A stretch of 64,000 nucleotides of DNA from Colletotrichum lupini (GCF_023278565.1 NC_064675.1:6634001-6698000); one strand, 5' to 3'; shown: positions 22,702 to 34,864, numbered from the stretch's first letter. Notes: generated from the letters alone by a model not told the origin. Made by a program: numbers and translations.

Positions 22702-24349
22702 ATGAGCACAACAAGCCAAGAATCTTCCATCAAAACTCCAGTAATGGACCGACCAGAAGAAGATGTTGAGAAAAGGGCAGGTGAGGACAGCACTTCTTCC
22801 GAAGATGGTGGTCAACAGCAACTCGCATGGGACGACCCTCGTGAGTCGAGAAACCCCAAGAACTGGAGTTTTCTTTCCAGGCTCTTTCACACTGCGATCC
22901 CATGCTTCTTGGCGTTCGAAATGTTGGTTTCTTCCCTAAAAATGCCTTCGATATAATCTAATCTGACATGGGAAATCTTGCAGCACGTTCGCAACCTCAA
23001 TTACAGTCCCCGCGACCAGCCTAATAATGGACGAGTTCTCCGTCTCACGCACGAAATCCATCCTCCCTCTGACGCTCTATACACTCGGTCTCGCCATCGG
23101 TCCCCTCTTCATCGCCCCGTTCTCTGAAGTAATCGGTCGCAAGTGGATCTACGCCGGATCCTGCACTTTCCTCCTCGCATTCCTTGGAGGTGCGTCGGCG
23201 GTGACAACATTCTCTGGACTTCTCGCCTGCCGTTTCATAGCTGGAACGCTGGGCTCTGCCGGCATCGCTGTCGGCGCAGGAACCATTGCCGATGTTTGGG
23301 AACTCGGCAAGGGAGCTGGCGCATCACTGTTGTACATCCTTGGCCCGTTTTTGGGACCGACTTTGGGGCCTTTGGCTGGAGCGTATATCATACACGACAG
23401 AGACAACGACTGGAGATGGACGCAATATGTTCTCCTCATGGTTGGTGCTCCCATCTGGGTCGGGGCTATATTGATGAAGGAGACATCAAAAGCCTGGATC
23501 CTGCGCAAAGAGTCAGGGGAAGAGCCCATCACTTTCGCGCGACTTGGCAGCATTATTCGAGTCGCCGTTATGAGACCGACAAAGATGCTCCTCACTGAGG
23601 TTATTGTCTCCTCGCTGGCCATCTACACAGCTTTTGCCTATGCCATGATCTTCAGCTATTTCGGCAGCTGCTCCTACGTGCTCCAGAAGTACTACGGTTT
23701 CAATTTGAGAGAAGTTGGATTGAGCTTCCTTAGCATCATCATTGGCTATTTCCTGGCAACCTTTGTTTTTGCTTTCCTCGATGCCAAGTTCAGAATACCT
23801 GCTGTGCAAGCCGGCAAAGGTTTTCCCGAGCAGCGACTGTATGCGGCGCTCGTGGGTAGTGTTGCTCTTCCTGCTGGATTATTCTGGTATGCATGGGAAG
23901 CTCATCGTGGGGGTCACTGGGCCGCCTTGGTCGCGGCTGGTATCCCATTCGGGCTCGGCGCCTTTTGTCTATTCGTGAGTAATAAGGCTTCCGATCCGAA
24001 GCGGAGGGCGTAACTAACTCATTCAAGTTGTCTGTCATCACCTACATGGTCGACTTTTATGGCCAAAAGGCCGCGGCATCTGGTAAGTGGATGTACCTCT
24101 TTCTGGAAGCTTTTCATTTCGTTGGAAGTGATTCTAACATCATCCTCAGCTCTGGCCGCAAATGGTATCCTTCGATACATTCTGGGTGCTGTCTTCCCCT
24201 TGTTCACCCTCCAGATGTATGAGAAGCTTGGCGTGCACTGGGCTGGCAGCGTATTTGCGTTCCTCTCACTCCCTCTGATACCGATCCCTTGGCTTCTGTT
24301 CAAGTATGGCGGAAAGTTGAGACAAAGGAGTAGGTTTGTGACTGCTTAA
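22702..24349 (+). CDS. MFS transporter, DHA1 (drug:H+ antiporter) type
   Basis: Four exons (22702-22922, 22984-23974, 24028-24082, 24150-24349) sum to 489 codons (488 residues). The hydrophilic N-terminus ends in WDDPRESRNPKNWS, the signature just before TM1 of fungal DHA1 proteins. Motif A-like APFSEVIGRKWIY follows TM2. The antiporter motif C appears as YILGPFLGPTLGPLAGAYI in TM5. About 12 hydrophobic segments are visible. These plasma-membrane pumps export toxins, drugs, polyamines or pathway products. The start at 22702 was preferred to the in-frame ATG at 22684 for its context. The first donor (GTTGGT) is weak, but it is the only one that keeps frame into ITFATSITVPATSLI. Its closeness to the broken monooxygenase suggests a former detoxification or export pair (inference). 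Confidence 0.87.
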
Positions 24350-25641
24350 GTCGCGGGGTTTTTAGTTTGTTTGCAGTCGGCCACCAGCCTAACATGGTCA
24401 GGTGAGGACTTGGGATATGCGCATAGCCTACTCATTTTACGCCTGTTACAACTCGTTACTTACAAGTCAGCGATTGCAATGCCAGGTTTCACAGATACGT
24501 TGACGCTGTTGCGCCCTTCAGCGAGTTTACTCATTTTTTGGGAGAGGAGGTTAATGACTAGAATTTTCATTACAGATTGGGGCAGTCTAGTAGACTGCAA
24601 GAACTAGAGCCAGTAATTGAAGTAGTTTATTATAGATATTAGAGACTGAGGAAGTTTAGAGACAATGGTTTGGGCTGATTTGCGTTTTCTACCCCTATGT
24701 AGGAGCCTGGCATCGCTCAATGGTGAAGGGCTGGCCCGCTACTGCAGTCAAGACTCAAGAGTACATGTGGTAGTGACCAACAAACCTGCCCAATTAGACC
24801 ATACGGTCCAGACTGGTGTTATTCACGAAAGGTACATAGCTGTATACATAGCTGTAAGTATTTGGCCTGTATGTTGGTAACACCTCTACGCCCGGAGCGG
24901 ACGTTGTGCATCCAACCTGCAACATCGAAGTACATGCAGGTACGCGCCTAGCTTTTACACGTCACACAGCCCCTTCTGCGCAGGCTACGTGTGGCATCAA
25001 AGCCTACAGGCTGTAACTGAGACCTGAGAACACATGAAGAATCATGTACAGTTGGGATATTAACGTGATTTCAAAGCACATCGTCGCCGTGATTCGAATG
25101 AGGTACCGGTGCCTGAGAACGTGCCATCGTAAGGCTCTGGAAAAACCTTTTGCAATAGCTTAGAAACACTCAGGTATACCTGTCATACCATGCAAGCGGA
25201 TACCAACAGGAATTTACATGCATTGTCGTAGTGTCTTCGGCGCTTACATGCAAGCACTCATCCGATTCATCGCAGCCTCGTGGTGGAGGATCCGCACAGC
25301 CCCTTTTGCGGACGCATAGGGAAAGAACCGCATTTGAGAGCTCAGCTTGAAAGCAGGCTCTGGCAAAAATAGGACATAACGGCTTCGCGCGTGATAGAAA
25401 ACATTGGTGTTGAGAGGAAATCTCTTGCACGATAGTCTGAAGTTTGTTGGTCTCAAAATAGGTCATCTTAGGCACGAGAAGTGCACAACCAATATGAAGA
25501 GAGGGTAGGAGGATCTTGACATAAAGGGCGAGCATTCCTCTGCGACGGCGAAGACCATAAACTCATACAAATGAGCCTAGAACTGCAACAAAACCAAACA
25601 CTGCTTCGATAACCAAACCAAAAAGTTGTACTGCACACAAG
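24350..25641. other. Intergenic region
   Basis: 1.29 kb between the transporter and the secreted-protein gene. Several short frames exist but none has a domain or coherent splice structure. A short imperfect repeat (CATAGCTGTA twice) lies near 24835-24855. It should hold the promoter of the downstream gene. Confidence 0.45.
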
Positions 25642-26195
25642 ATGAAGACATTTACCTTTTTCGTTGCCTTACTCTCCATGCTTTCGCTCTCAACAGGGCT
25701 TGCACCCAACTACACAGCGCGGTCTCCCAAGCCAGCGCCCGCTCCAGTTCCGGGAATTTTTGATGACATCCTGGACTTCTTCTCTGATGTTGTTGACGCT
25801 TTGAGCGAAGCCGGAAAATTTGTATGGGATCAGCTCGATGAAGCTGAACAGGAACTACTCGCAAGTGACGACCAACTTGTGGTCGACGGATGCAACGTCG
25901 TGAGATGCGGAGTGGAGCTCGGCTTCACATCTGTCAAGTGCCTCATTGAAGTTGTGGGTACCAAAGGCATTGGAAAGGTTGGCAAGAAGGAAAAGCTTGG
26001 CTGCCTGGCTGAAGTGAGTCATCCCTATGCTGTACCAGTCGATCGTTGCCGTCTCATACGGCGGAGCCATCAATATGCTAACAATCCGTTCGACAGGTCG
26101 CTGAGACGATCGATGACATAAAGAGTCATAAGCTTTGCGATCACTGCTGGGATGCCATCAAGAACAACGTACTACCTCAGGTAGAATCGGTGTGA
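25642..26195 (+). CDS. Small secreted cysteine-containing protein, effector candidate
   Basis: Two exons (25642-26013, 26097-26195; intron GTGAGT...GACAG, 83 bp) give 156 residues. An N-terminal signal peptide is clear: MKTFTFFVALLSMLSLSTGLA, with cleavage expected near residue 21. A proline-rich stretch (PKPAPAPVPG) follows, then an acidic amphipathic region. Six cysteines are all in the mature part (C84, C89, C100, C121, C138, C141), an even number suited to three disulfides. No known domain was recognised. Size, secretion signal and cysteine content are those of fungal secreted effectors or small extracellular proteins; function is unknown. It lies between the transposon-hit monooxygenase region and core genes, a typical setting for such genes. 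Confidence 0.75.
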
Positions 26196-26801
26196 TATAT
26201 ATTTCAGGCTAATAATGAAAGAAAGTCAGAGAGATAGGTGAAGATTTCGCTGCGAGATGAGGAGAGTGGAATGAATGCTCGATTGGATGGACTATCTAGT
26301 AGATGTTTTGGAGTTTTTTATAGTGTAATTTCATTTAATTGCCAAATCAGCCCGTCAAGAACAGCAGATTCTTTTCCTTTGAGGCATTAAGAATTCGAGA
26401 AGATCAAAAAAAGAGTTCACCACCGGTGTGGCTACATCTCTTGGCGCTCACGCTGGGAATTGAACTCGGAGCCTGTCGTCGAGTAGGCTATGGGCGTGTT
26501 GAATGTCGGACCTGTAACCCTTCCACCACCAGCCAGTTTGACCTGACCCCCCGACCTAGAGGGGCGCCTACTGACTGGTGATCGGAATGGAATTGTTGGG
26601 ACCTATATGGGTATTGTGGGTGGTGTATACGTGAGGCGAGATCAGTATACAGGTACACGTGAGGAAGGTACCTACGTTCGGTACCTGCCTGCCTAAGTGT
26701 ATGAAAAATATTAAATGTCTAATAGGTAACAAGGAGTCTACACGCCCGGTGTCGACAGGTGAACATTACGTGTCCCGTCCATCGCTAAATGAGCATCTGG
26801 A
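26196..26801. other. Intergenic region with a tRNA-like relic
   Basis: Convergent gap between the secreted-protein gene and the riboflavin-kinase-domain gene. On the minus strand near 26430-26530 there is an A-box-like TGGTGGAAGGG followed by a B-box-like AGTTCAATTCC. The stems do not pair as a tRNA, so it is not called as one. Confidence 0.35.
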
Positions 26802-28927
26802 TCATCTCGGGATCCAAATTCCTCCATTCCCGTATGCCCGGTCTCTCAAGGCAGCACCCTCCGTTCTCACCCCAGCCAAATGAACCGGCATACGGTCTAC
26901 CTGTTTCTGAACTCTGTCCCTCGTCTCAACATACCGATCAGCCAAGCTCATCTCGCTCCGCATGGTTCTCATTCTCTCCCGCGTCTCGATAGGACACCAG
27001 CTGTCACGGCTCAGACTAGCCACAGTGAGCAATACATCCGCCCCGTAGGCCTCAAGCGCGGCTTCAGAGCCAGCAACGGGAGGCGCAGCCATCCGCAACT
27101 GGCCCATGACGAGAACCTTGAGCTTTGTGTCGAGGAACAGAGCGCCGCCAAACTCGTGGATCAGGTGAACCGTGGCGACGTTCTTAGCGGCTACACGTGG
27201 TGTAGCATACGGTGCGGGGCCGACGGTGATGATGCTCTCGTGCCAGTCTGTCGATATCGCTTCCAATCCGGATCGGGGAACGACCCTCGCCCAGCCGAAG
27301 TAAACGCCACGCATTCGCATCCTCACGTCTTCTGGTATACCCTCGAGGTTCGCTGTCGGGATGCCCAGTTCCATCCCTCCTCTTCCTGTACCGCGGACAA
27401 TTTTGCCGTCGAACTTGATTGGAAATGGATCGGTAGGACCGGAGTCGGGACCAATTACTTCGGGAGGGGCTTCTTGGAACCCAGCTTCACCGGACTGCCA
27501 TGCGTCGTATCCCCCACTCCTTGTGGAGGCATACTGTTCCTCGTATGCCGTGACATGCGTCTTGATGCCGGACTTTTCTATGCCGGACTTTGCGTAAGCG
27601 ATATGAGCGGCGTGCTTCGTCACAAACTTTGCTTGCGAGATCTTCTTCGTTCTAGACTGGACCACAGCGGCGGCTGGTCCGATATACCTATTGACGACAG
27701 TCGTGGCTACGACAGACCCGGCCTTGATCCCAAGCTCCAGAGGCATGCTGGCAAAGCTCGCGCCGCGTGTAACACTCATATCCGTAGACGTACTCGCAAC
27801 ACGGAAGACGGGGCTTGGGCAAAGAACCTTCCTCTTGCCCCCGTCACCACCGCCTCCAGTGCATAGCACGAGCCGGAAGTACCCATCATCGGCGGCCGCG
27901 GGTATGCGCACGACGTGTGTCTCTCTGGGCATATGCTTTGCCAGATTCTTGGGTGCCTTTTTGAGAAACTTCTTCAAGTCGCGCTGACAGCCCCTCTCAT
28001 CGCCCTCGGTCATGGCCGCGGGTGTCCCCTGCATAGAAGGCGTCACGTCGAGCCATGATGTGTTTGCGCCAACCAGAGACTTGAGATTCATGCCCATGTT
28101 GCCTGAGAAGCCCTTCTGCTGCAGCCATACTGTCCGGGTTGCTGGCAGAGGAGCATCGGAGAAGATTGTGATGGTGATGGAGGTTGAGGGGCCGCGGTAC
28201 CATACGAGCGCGCCCGAGTGGCGGAGGATGGAGTAGTGCTTGGTGTACTCGAACGGATGACTTATCAGCCCGCCCGCGAAATACTTTGTCTCGTCTAGGG
28301 CGGTTTGCCAGAAAGTCTTTTCTTTCAATTGAGACTCTTTGATGAGGTTTCTGATGGGGTGTAATTGGGTGATAAAGGGGGTCGATGTGCCAGTGGAAAC
28401 GTCTCTGCTGTTGTGGGAGGACCAGGGACGAAAGATCCAGGGCTAGACGGTGTGGGCGATGGAGAAGGACGATGACCTGCCACGGGAAACGTTTGGGCTG
28501 TTGAAGGGCCAGGAAAGGATGGCCCTGGAATGGACGGCGCGGGAGAGTCCTTACCACCTGCTACAAGTGACGGTGATGGCGATGGTGATGGTCGATAAGG
28601 TAGGTAATTTTTGTGAGCACCAACGGGAGAAACACTGGGAGAAAAGTGTGGTGCTGGGGTTGCAGGACCTGGCGATGGAACCCTCCCAGGTCCGAAGTCC
28701 GATACAGGAGCGGCGAAAGCCAGGCGACCGTTAGCGTCAACTCCAGGGAACTCCTCATACGCTGGCGGTGGATCGTAGATTGATGTCGCTACAGACTGCC
28801 GAATGTTTGGCGTCGACCGAGCGGCGCGGAGAGGGCGTTGACGTTGGGGAAAGGGGTCGAAATCCGGAGGCGGCGGCGGACCTGACGGAGGGCCCGGCAG
28901 GGGTTTGCGCTTGAAAGCGGTCTCCAT
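26802..28927 (-). CDS. Riboflavin-kinase-domain protein with proline-rich N-terminus (one frame break)
   Basis: The N-terminal part (start 28927, METAFKRKPLPGPP) is proline/serine-rich with SIYDPPPAYEEF. It contains two related blocks (PGPSTAQTFPVAGHRP and PGPPTTAETFPLAHRP). The frame then changes at a GGGGG run (28377-28381). From there RNLIKESQLKEKTFWQTAL runs to the end. One extra base at that run would make 2127 bases (708 residues) without stops. The C-terminal third contains GMELGIPTANLEGIP (the PTAN motif of riboflavin kinase) and RGVYFGWARV. The strand that should carry the catalytic glutamate reads VATVHLIHEFGG, without an obvious Glu. The middle has a segment typical of large fungal proteins of this kind (PFEYTKHYSILRHSGALVWY). 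FMN synthesis is uncertain. An intron instead of a frame break was considered, but no donor/acceptor pair fits well. Confidence 0.7.
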
Positions 28928-30702
28928 GACTCTTCGGCCGGCGTTGCCGGTCACTCAGATCCTCTTGAATGCTGCGGGGACGCAATGTTCCTGGGGAAGT
29001 CCTTCACAACTCGCTGGTGCGAGACTTGTGGTTATGACTTCCAGCGAGTGTCGATGGAAAGACGAAGAAGCGGACTATCGTTGAGGCTACTCCCTATCGA
29101 GACCTCGTATCCGAGGATTGCGAACCCCCTGAGATTGCGATGAATCTGGAAGTGTCTCATCACGTGTCGCCAAGCTGTCAAGTGTTGAGAAGAGCTCATG
29201 GGTCTGTTGATTGATGCTGTGTAGTCAGCAGCATTCCCTGCCAGGATCAACTGGCCATAGCGCCCATAATTGTCACCTTAGCGAGCCTGAGACTGAAGAT
29301 TGAAACTGCCGGGGGTAAGTGATGCGAATAGAAGTCGCAGAGACTCCCAGGTGGCCACAGTCGAGCAACTGACGATACATTTTCCGATATTCATCAACTA
29401 ACTGTACATTCTAGGTCAGATACCGATAATGTTCGGGGCTTTTCAGAACCCTTAACTTCAAGGGAACCTCCCAGACGAACCTTCAGTCTCGAGCTAAAAT
29501 GTAATGGCAGGCAAATCCGCCACTAAACTCTGACAATTTGACACCGAGCCACATTCTAAGGGCCACAATACAAGCGGCCTTCCAGGGGATCTATTACCTT
29601 CTAGTGTATGGAGTTATCAAAGTCCGATGGTCTAGGTATTATGGCGGCTCAACTGAACTCTCCATGTGAACGGCCTTAGGCGTTCTCAAATAGGCGTCGC
29701 ATTGCCAACATGTAAACGCCTTTGAGGGTGAGTTATACTGGACATATCAGCCGCCAGCCCGCGTAACTTACAACGAGCATTAGCAGTTAACATCGCCTCA
29801 GCTGAACACAACTTTGTGATGGTGGCACAACCTTGCCGATCTCGACACCAGTCAGCAACGTTGCCACACACTGTAGCTCTCTAGCAACCCGAGCGTCGGT
29901 GTCATGGAGAAGACTATTCGGCGCCGAAGAAATTTCCAATTCCTGCCGGCGGAGAGTCTGACTTCTCTCCCAAACCCGCGCCGTGCCCTTGCATAGGTAT
30001 GCACTCCGTGCTGCATCGGCAACGCTCGTCCGGGGGGGCGCGAGTCCACGACCCTGAAAATCATCGAGCTCTCCGTCGTCCGTGGCGCAAGGAGCTGTCA
30101 TCTAAACGACTCGCGTCCACATCATTGCAATCCTGTCCCCAAACCGCTCTTGCCACTCACATCGTATTTCAGCATTCGCATTCGCACCCTCGCTCGTACC
30201 AACACCACACACTGAAGACGTTCGACGAGTCGAGTGAATAAGGCAAGGACAAACATTGGACCATTACCCGGAACCCTTCAGCAGCCCGAAATCCGCGGTC
30301 TCATGGCTGGCACCGTCAGATGTGTGTCGCTATGAAACGTGGCGTCCCACCATCCCATATGCCGTTCTACGCTCAAGCCCCCAACAGACACAGCTCCCCC
30401 GCCTCGACGTCGCGCAGTATAACGTCACCAGAGATCATCGGACGGGAAGCCGTGTTGCTTCGATTGGTTGGAGGTTACACCGTTCATCCCCGGGGCGGGC
30501 TCGGCTCCGGTCGTAAACGTGTCTTTCGCGTCTTCGGCGAGCATGAACCCGGGCACAAGTTGTTAGTCTGCATTTGGGCAGATATAAGCTGCTCGCCATC
30601 CTGCTGATAGAATGGGGAACTATTGGCAGAAAGACTTTTCTTATTGTCAGAACTAAGTCATCAATCATAGGACGGCGTGCCGACAACACTACAGCACTCA
30701 AT
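28928..30702. other. Intergenic region, divergent promoters
   Basis: 1.78 kb between the riboflavin-kinase-domain gene (minus) and the P450 gene (plus). No convincing gene. A TATA-like GATATAAGC lies near 30580, about 120 bp before the P450 start. Confidence 0.45.
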
Positions 30703-32460
30703 ATGATTATTCCACACGATATCTCGAGCTTGGGCAATGTACGACTGGCGGTCGCATTGCCTATCGTCCTCTTTGCTTTGGTAGATACCGCGGCATTGAG
30801 CCATTGATACTAGGACGTCACATGCTAATTGCTGATGCAGGGCGTTTTCCGTCTGATCTCGAGGGTGGTTTACAACATTTACTTCCACCCACTGAAAGAC
30901 TACCCTGGGCCGAAGCTCCACGCCGCTACCCGTATCCCGCTCAGTCGAATGATCACCAGCGGTAAAGCTCACAAGAGACTGGCAGAGCTTCACAAGCAAT
31001 ATGGACCTGTGGTCAGGCTCGGCCCAGATACAATCGACTGGGCCGACCCGCGGGCTTTCAAGGACTTGATGGGCCACAGCAAGGGCGGTGGTGGCATGGA
31101 GAACTACAAAGACCCTGTCAATGCTAAGTACAAGCCGCACAGCATCATCAACTCCGGCCGCGAGGATCACGCACGTATTCGCCGCGTTCTAGCCCACGGA
31201 TTTTCCGCTCAGGCCATGGTCAATCAGCAACCCCTGATTCAAGCTCAGATCGACTTATTGATCCGGCGACTTCATGAGAACTGTGATGACGGAGGGAAAG
31301 CGCTGAATATGGTTTCGTGGTATAATTGGACGACTTTTGACATCATTGGTGACCTGGCCTTTGGCGAACCCTTTGGTTGTCTGGAGAACTCGGACTATCA
31401 CCCGTGGGTGTCAATCATTTTCGACAATATCCATGCCGGTGTATGGAGAAATCAGTTCCAGCGATACTGGATTACACGCCCATTTGCCAGGTGGTTGATT
31501 CCGAAAGAGTTGAAGAACAAGACAAAGTTCCACAATGACATGAGCCAGGAGAAGGTTCAACGCCGTATGGCACTCGGTGAGTCAAGGCCGGACTTCGTCC
31601 AGTCTATGATGATGAAGGAGGGCCCTTTGGTACGTGTAGTCCCTAGCATGTCTCATTGTCCCTGGGTACCGAAACTGACGAAACATTTGTTTAGGCGATG
31701 TCAAAGCCGGAAATTGAGCAAACCGCAGACACCTTGATCATTGCAGGCTCAGAAACAACGGCATCTGTGCTTTCAGGAGTAACTTACTTCCTAACGATGC
31801 ATCCCGAAGCCATGGCCAAATTGGCACAAGAAGTTCGCACATCATTCAACTCAGAGCAAGAAATCGATGTTCTTAGTGTTCAGAAACTCCGTTACATGCT
31901 CGCGGTCCTCGATGAGAGCATGCGCGTTTACCCAGTCGTACCCATGGGTCTCACTCGAGTTGTCAAGCCGGGCGGCGACTACATCTGCGAAAGGTTCGTG
32001 CCGGCGGGTGTAAGTGTCTTCAGCACAACTGCAGATCTAAACATATCACGTTGCTGACAAAAAACCAACAGACGCGAGTGATGGTCTCCCAGTGGCCCAT
32101 GTACCACAACGATAAGTACTTCGCAGAGCCCGATTCTTTCATCCCCGAGAGATGGCTTGGAGACTCCCGCTTCGAGAACGACGATAAAGCTGCTCTCCAG
32201 CCATTCTCTTTCGGTCCTAGGAACTGCATTGGTCGGAAGTAAGTTAAGCCATTGAAACAAGATGCACGACACGAAACCTGTGTTAACTTGATCTTTACAG
32301 CCTGGCCATGTCCGAAATGCGAGTAATTCTTGCCAGAGTCATCTGGAACTTTGACATGCAAGTCGCAGATGACAGCAAGAACTGGACTGATCAGCAGCTG
32401 TTTGGTTTGTGGAAGAAGGGTCCTCTGAACGTGAGGTTGACGCCTCGGAAGACGGTGTGA
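30703..32460 (+). CDS. Cytochrome P450 monooxygenase (CYP65-like)
   Basis: Five exons (30703-30780, 30841-31629, 31695-32009, 32072-32238, 32301-32460) sum to 503 codons (502 residues). The first small exon encodes the membrane anchor (VRLAVALPIVLFAL). It is followed by the proline hinge YFHPLKDYPGPKL. Key motifs: I-helix AGSETT (306-311), ExxR (E363-R366), PERW (419-422) and the heme loop FSFGPRNCIG with the cysteine ligand at C446. The pattern resembles fungal CYP65-type enzymes that hydroxylate secondary-metabolite scaffolds (for example the isotrichodermin C-15 hydroxylase group). It would act at the ER membrane with a P450 reductase. It faces the flavin monooxygenase gene tail to tail, 144 bp apart, and belongs to a tight set with an MFS transporter and a 2-oxoglutarate oxygenase. 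All motifs are intact. Confidence 0.93.
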
Positions 32461-32604
32461 GAGGGTATCTCAATAGGCACGTGAATTACCGCACCCAGCA
32501 TCGATTGAGGAATCTTTCTCGCATGTTTGACCTTAGCATGGACGCTTTCAAAACACGACAAGATTGAAACAGCCTAATTAGTTAATAATACCACATTTTT
32601 TGCC

Positions 32605-34257
32605 CTACAGCTTCGACTTGAACTCAATCTTTGATTGCGCTTCTGCCTTCTTTGTCTCCTTCTTCCACCACTCAACCCTGGCGTTGATAACTTCAGAAAA
32701 CGCTTCAAGCCATTTAGGGTCGAACTTTGGCAGCAATCTGCCTTTAGTTCCTTGCACAGGCTCGCCGGCAATTGCCCGCAATGCTTCAAAGTATTGTTCG
32801 AAGTCGGGCGACAGAGTGAAGAAGGGAATGCCATCACCCTTGTACTCCAACCTCTCCTTCTCCCACTTTTCTTGCTCAATTCGAGGGGGCAATTTCCCGC
32901 GGCTCGCGAAGACTCGTGCCGCTGCAACGGCTTGCCACTCAAAGACGCGGAAAGTAAAGCCGCCCGTGACCTGCACGATAGAGTCAGTACATGAGCTCCA
33001 GGCACGAAGTTCTACTGAAATCAAGACGTACCATTCCAACAAATGCAAGAGTTGGGTCGTTGATATTGAAGACATGCTGGTAAAGTCCCGGCACTCGTCT
33101 ATTCTCCACCTTCTGCTTGGGCAAGAATGGGAAGCTGAAGTCATAACCGGTTGCAAAGACGACAGTGTCAACTTCATCCACGGTACTTCCATCGCTGAAC
33201 GTGATGCGTCCACTTTTTGGACAGAAACTAGTGATCTGCGGCTTGATCGTGATATCGGGGTGCGTAAAGGGCGCCCACCCGAATGCGGCCAGGGGTTCTC
33301 TAAGTGATGCAATAACCGGCTTTTGAGACACCAGCCGGATATCGTGGAGCGCATCAAACGCAGACACGGAGCCGCCGACAACAATAACTTTCTGTGAATA
33401 GTCAGCTCAGATCTCAATATATGAAATGTACGAATGCCGGCATACTTTTCCTCGGAACTCTTCCGGGTCACGGAAATGCTTGCTATGCTTGATTCTGCCT
33501 GCAAATTTCTCGTTGAATTCGACAAGACCGGGGATTTCGGGGATATAAGGCAAGTAAAAGTGACCTGATGCCACAACCACTGCATCGAAAGTTTCTTGCC
33601 ACCAGTAGTCCTTCGACTTTCCGGGTACAACCTTTCGCAACGTGAGGACCCATTCGTCACCCCTTTTTTCTGCAAGTTCAACCGTGGTGCTGAACTCAAT
33701 CAACTTATCGTGCCCTCCTCGAGTGAAAATCCCCTCGACCCATTCTCTAATCAATTCTCGATGTCTGAATGGAGCGCCCGGACCGTATTGTGCCAATGTT
33801 CGGTCGGATAGGACCTGAGGTATCGGCTCCTGCGTAAACGCCATGATTTCGGGAGTGATATTACTGTGCAGCGTCTCATGAATACCCGTGTCCGAATACC
33901 GTAACTGGTGAGAGTTGTTCTTTTCGGATCTCGGAGTCTCTGTAGGGAAGCTTTGAGGGATTTCAATCGGCGCATTTGCGCGTTGTTTGACTAATGCGCG
34001 CAAAGAAGGGATCCGGGGTGGCAGTTCCGGAGTGTAGACCCTACATGTATAGACACACAGGTCAAATCTCATTCGATTCACAACTGATATGAGGATAATA
34101 GCCTTCAGGGATATACTCACCATGTCCCTCCAGCCAAGTCGCGCCGTTCGAAGACGCGTACAACATCAAACGCCTGTTCCTTCACCAAAGCGTCCGTTGC
34201 GATGGCTCCAGCCGGGCCGGCGCCAATGACTGCGACCCTCCGAATTTCCTCAGGCAT
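32605..34257 (-). CDS. Flavin-containing monooxygenase (FMO-like)
   Basis: Four exons (34257-34121, 34040-33446, 33391-33032, 32970-32605) sum to 486 codons (485 residues). The FAD motif VIGAGPAG occupies residues 10-17. The FMO signature region reads FAGRIKHSKHF (FxGxxxHSxxF). The NADPH site KVIVVGGSVSAFD is a relaxed GxGxxG. A late FATGYDFSFPFLP matches the ATGY motif. Such enzymes oxidise nitrogen or sulfur atoms or carry out Baeyer-Villiger reactions, using FAD and NADPH. In fungal clusters they act as tailoring enzymes. Introns have GTGAGT, GTATGC and GTACGT donors. The convergent P450 and the upstream MFS gene on the same strand suggest shared function (inference). Confidence 0.92.
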
Positions 34258-34864
34258 CCTGAATCGTCAGGACTTCTAGAAGCTGAATTGGAGATTCACG
34301 AAGGCTAACCTTAGTTGAGAGCAATCGTTGTCGATACGCAGCGGTGCTTGCAAGAAACAATCCCACGCCGGTCTCGTTCCATCCGAACTGTCTCATCGAA
34401 CAGTGAGCTAATTCCCGAGCGTCCATTGGCGATATCGGCTGCGGCATCAGCTCATGTCGGACACCGTCCGAGATGTCGTGATAAGCTCGCTCGATCAACA
34501 TGCGTAGCTTACCAACATAACTGGTCAGGGTGGAGTCCTTCGGTGATTGCATCACAACCCTTGGAGAAAACGCAACGCGGGACTTGTCCCTGCGCTAAGT
34601 AGACTGGATGCGCGTGTTGTCACTCGTTTCGTCCACACAGAACAAGAACATGCAACGGAGCCTTTCCTATCGCGAAAGAGGGGCTCATACTAAGGTAATG
34701 TGTGATTATCGATCTACAGCCAAAATCATACTGATCAGACCTGGCATTCCAAAACAGGTACACTCAACGATGGCAGTGAACGGGATGGAATAGAGTCCTC
34801 GACAATTGGAACCACAAACACTTGGGAGGTCATATTTGAATATGTAGATGGCGGGATGTAGTTC
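34258..34864. other. Intergenic region (promoter of the flavin monooxygenase)
   Basis: 607 bp between the FMO start and the 3' end of the MFS gene, both minus strand. No supported coding sequence. Confidence 0.45.

Noticed and set aside
23149..23622. 157-codon minus-strand frame inside the DHA1 transporter
   Set aside because: Lies within a confident coding exon on the other strand and has no recognisable domain.
24371..24880. Short plus-strand frames after the DHA1 transporter
   Set aside because: Under 80 codons, no signal peptide, no domain, no coherent introns.
26430..26530. Possible tRNA gene on the minus strand
   Set aside because: A- and B-box-like motifs are present but the acceptor, D and T stems do not pair.
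27997..28557. 186-codon minus-strand frame at the junction of the riboflavin-kinase-domain gene
   Set aside because: Third-frame shadow; neither the Pro-rich repeat nor the kinase part is in this frame.
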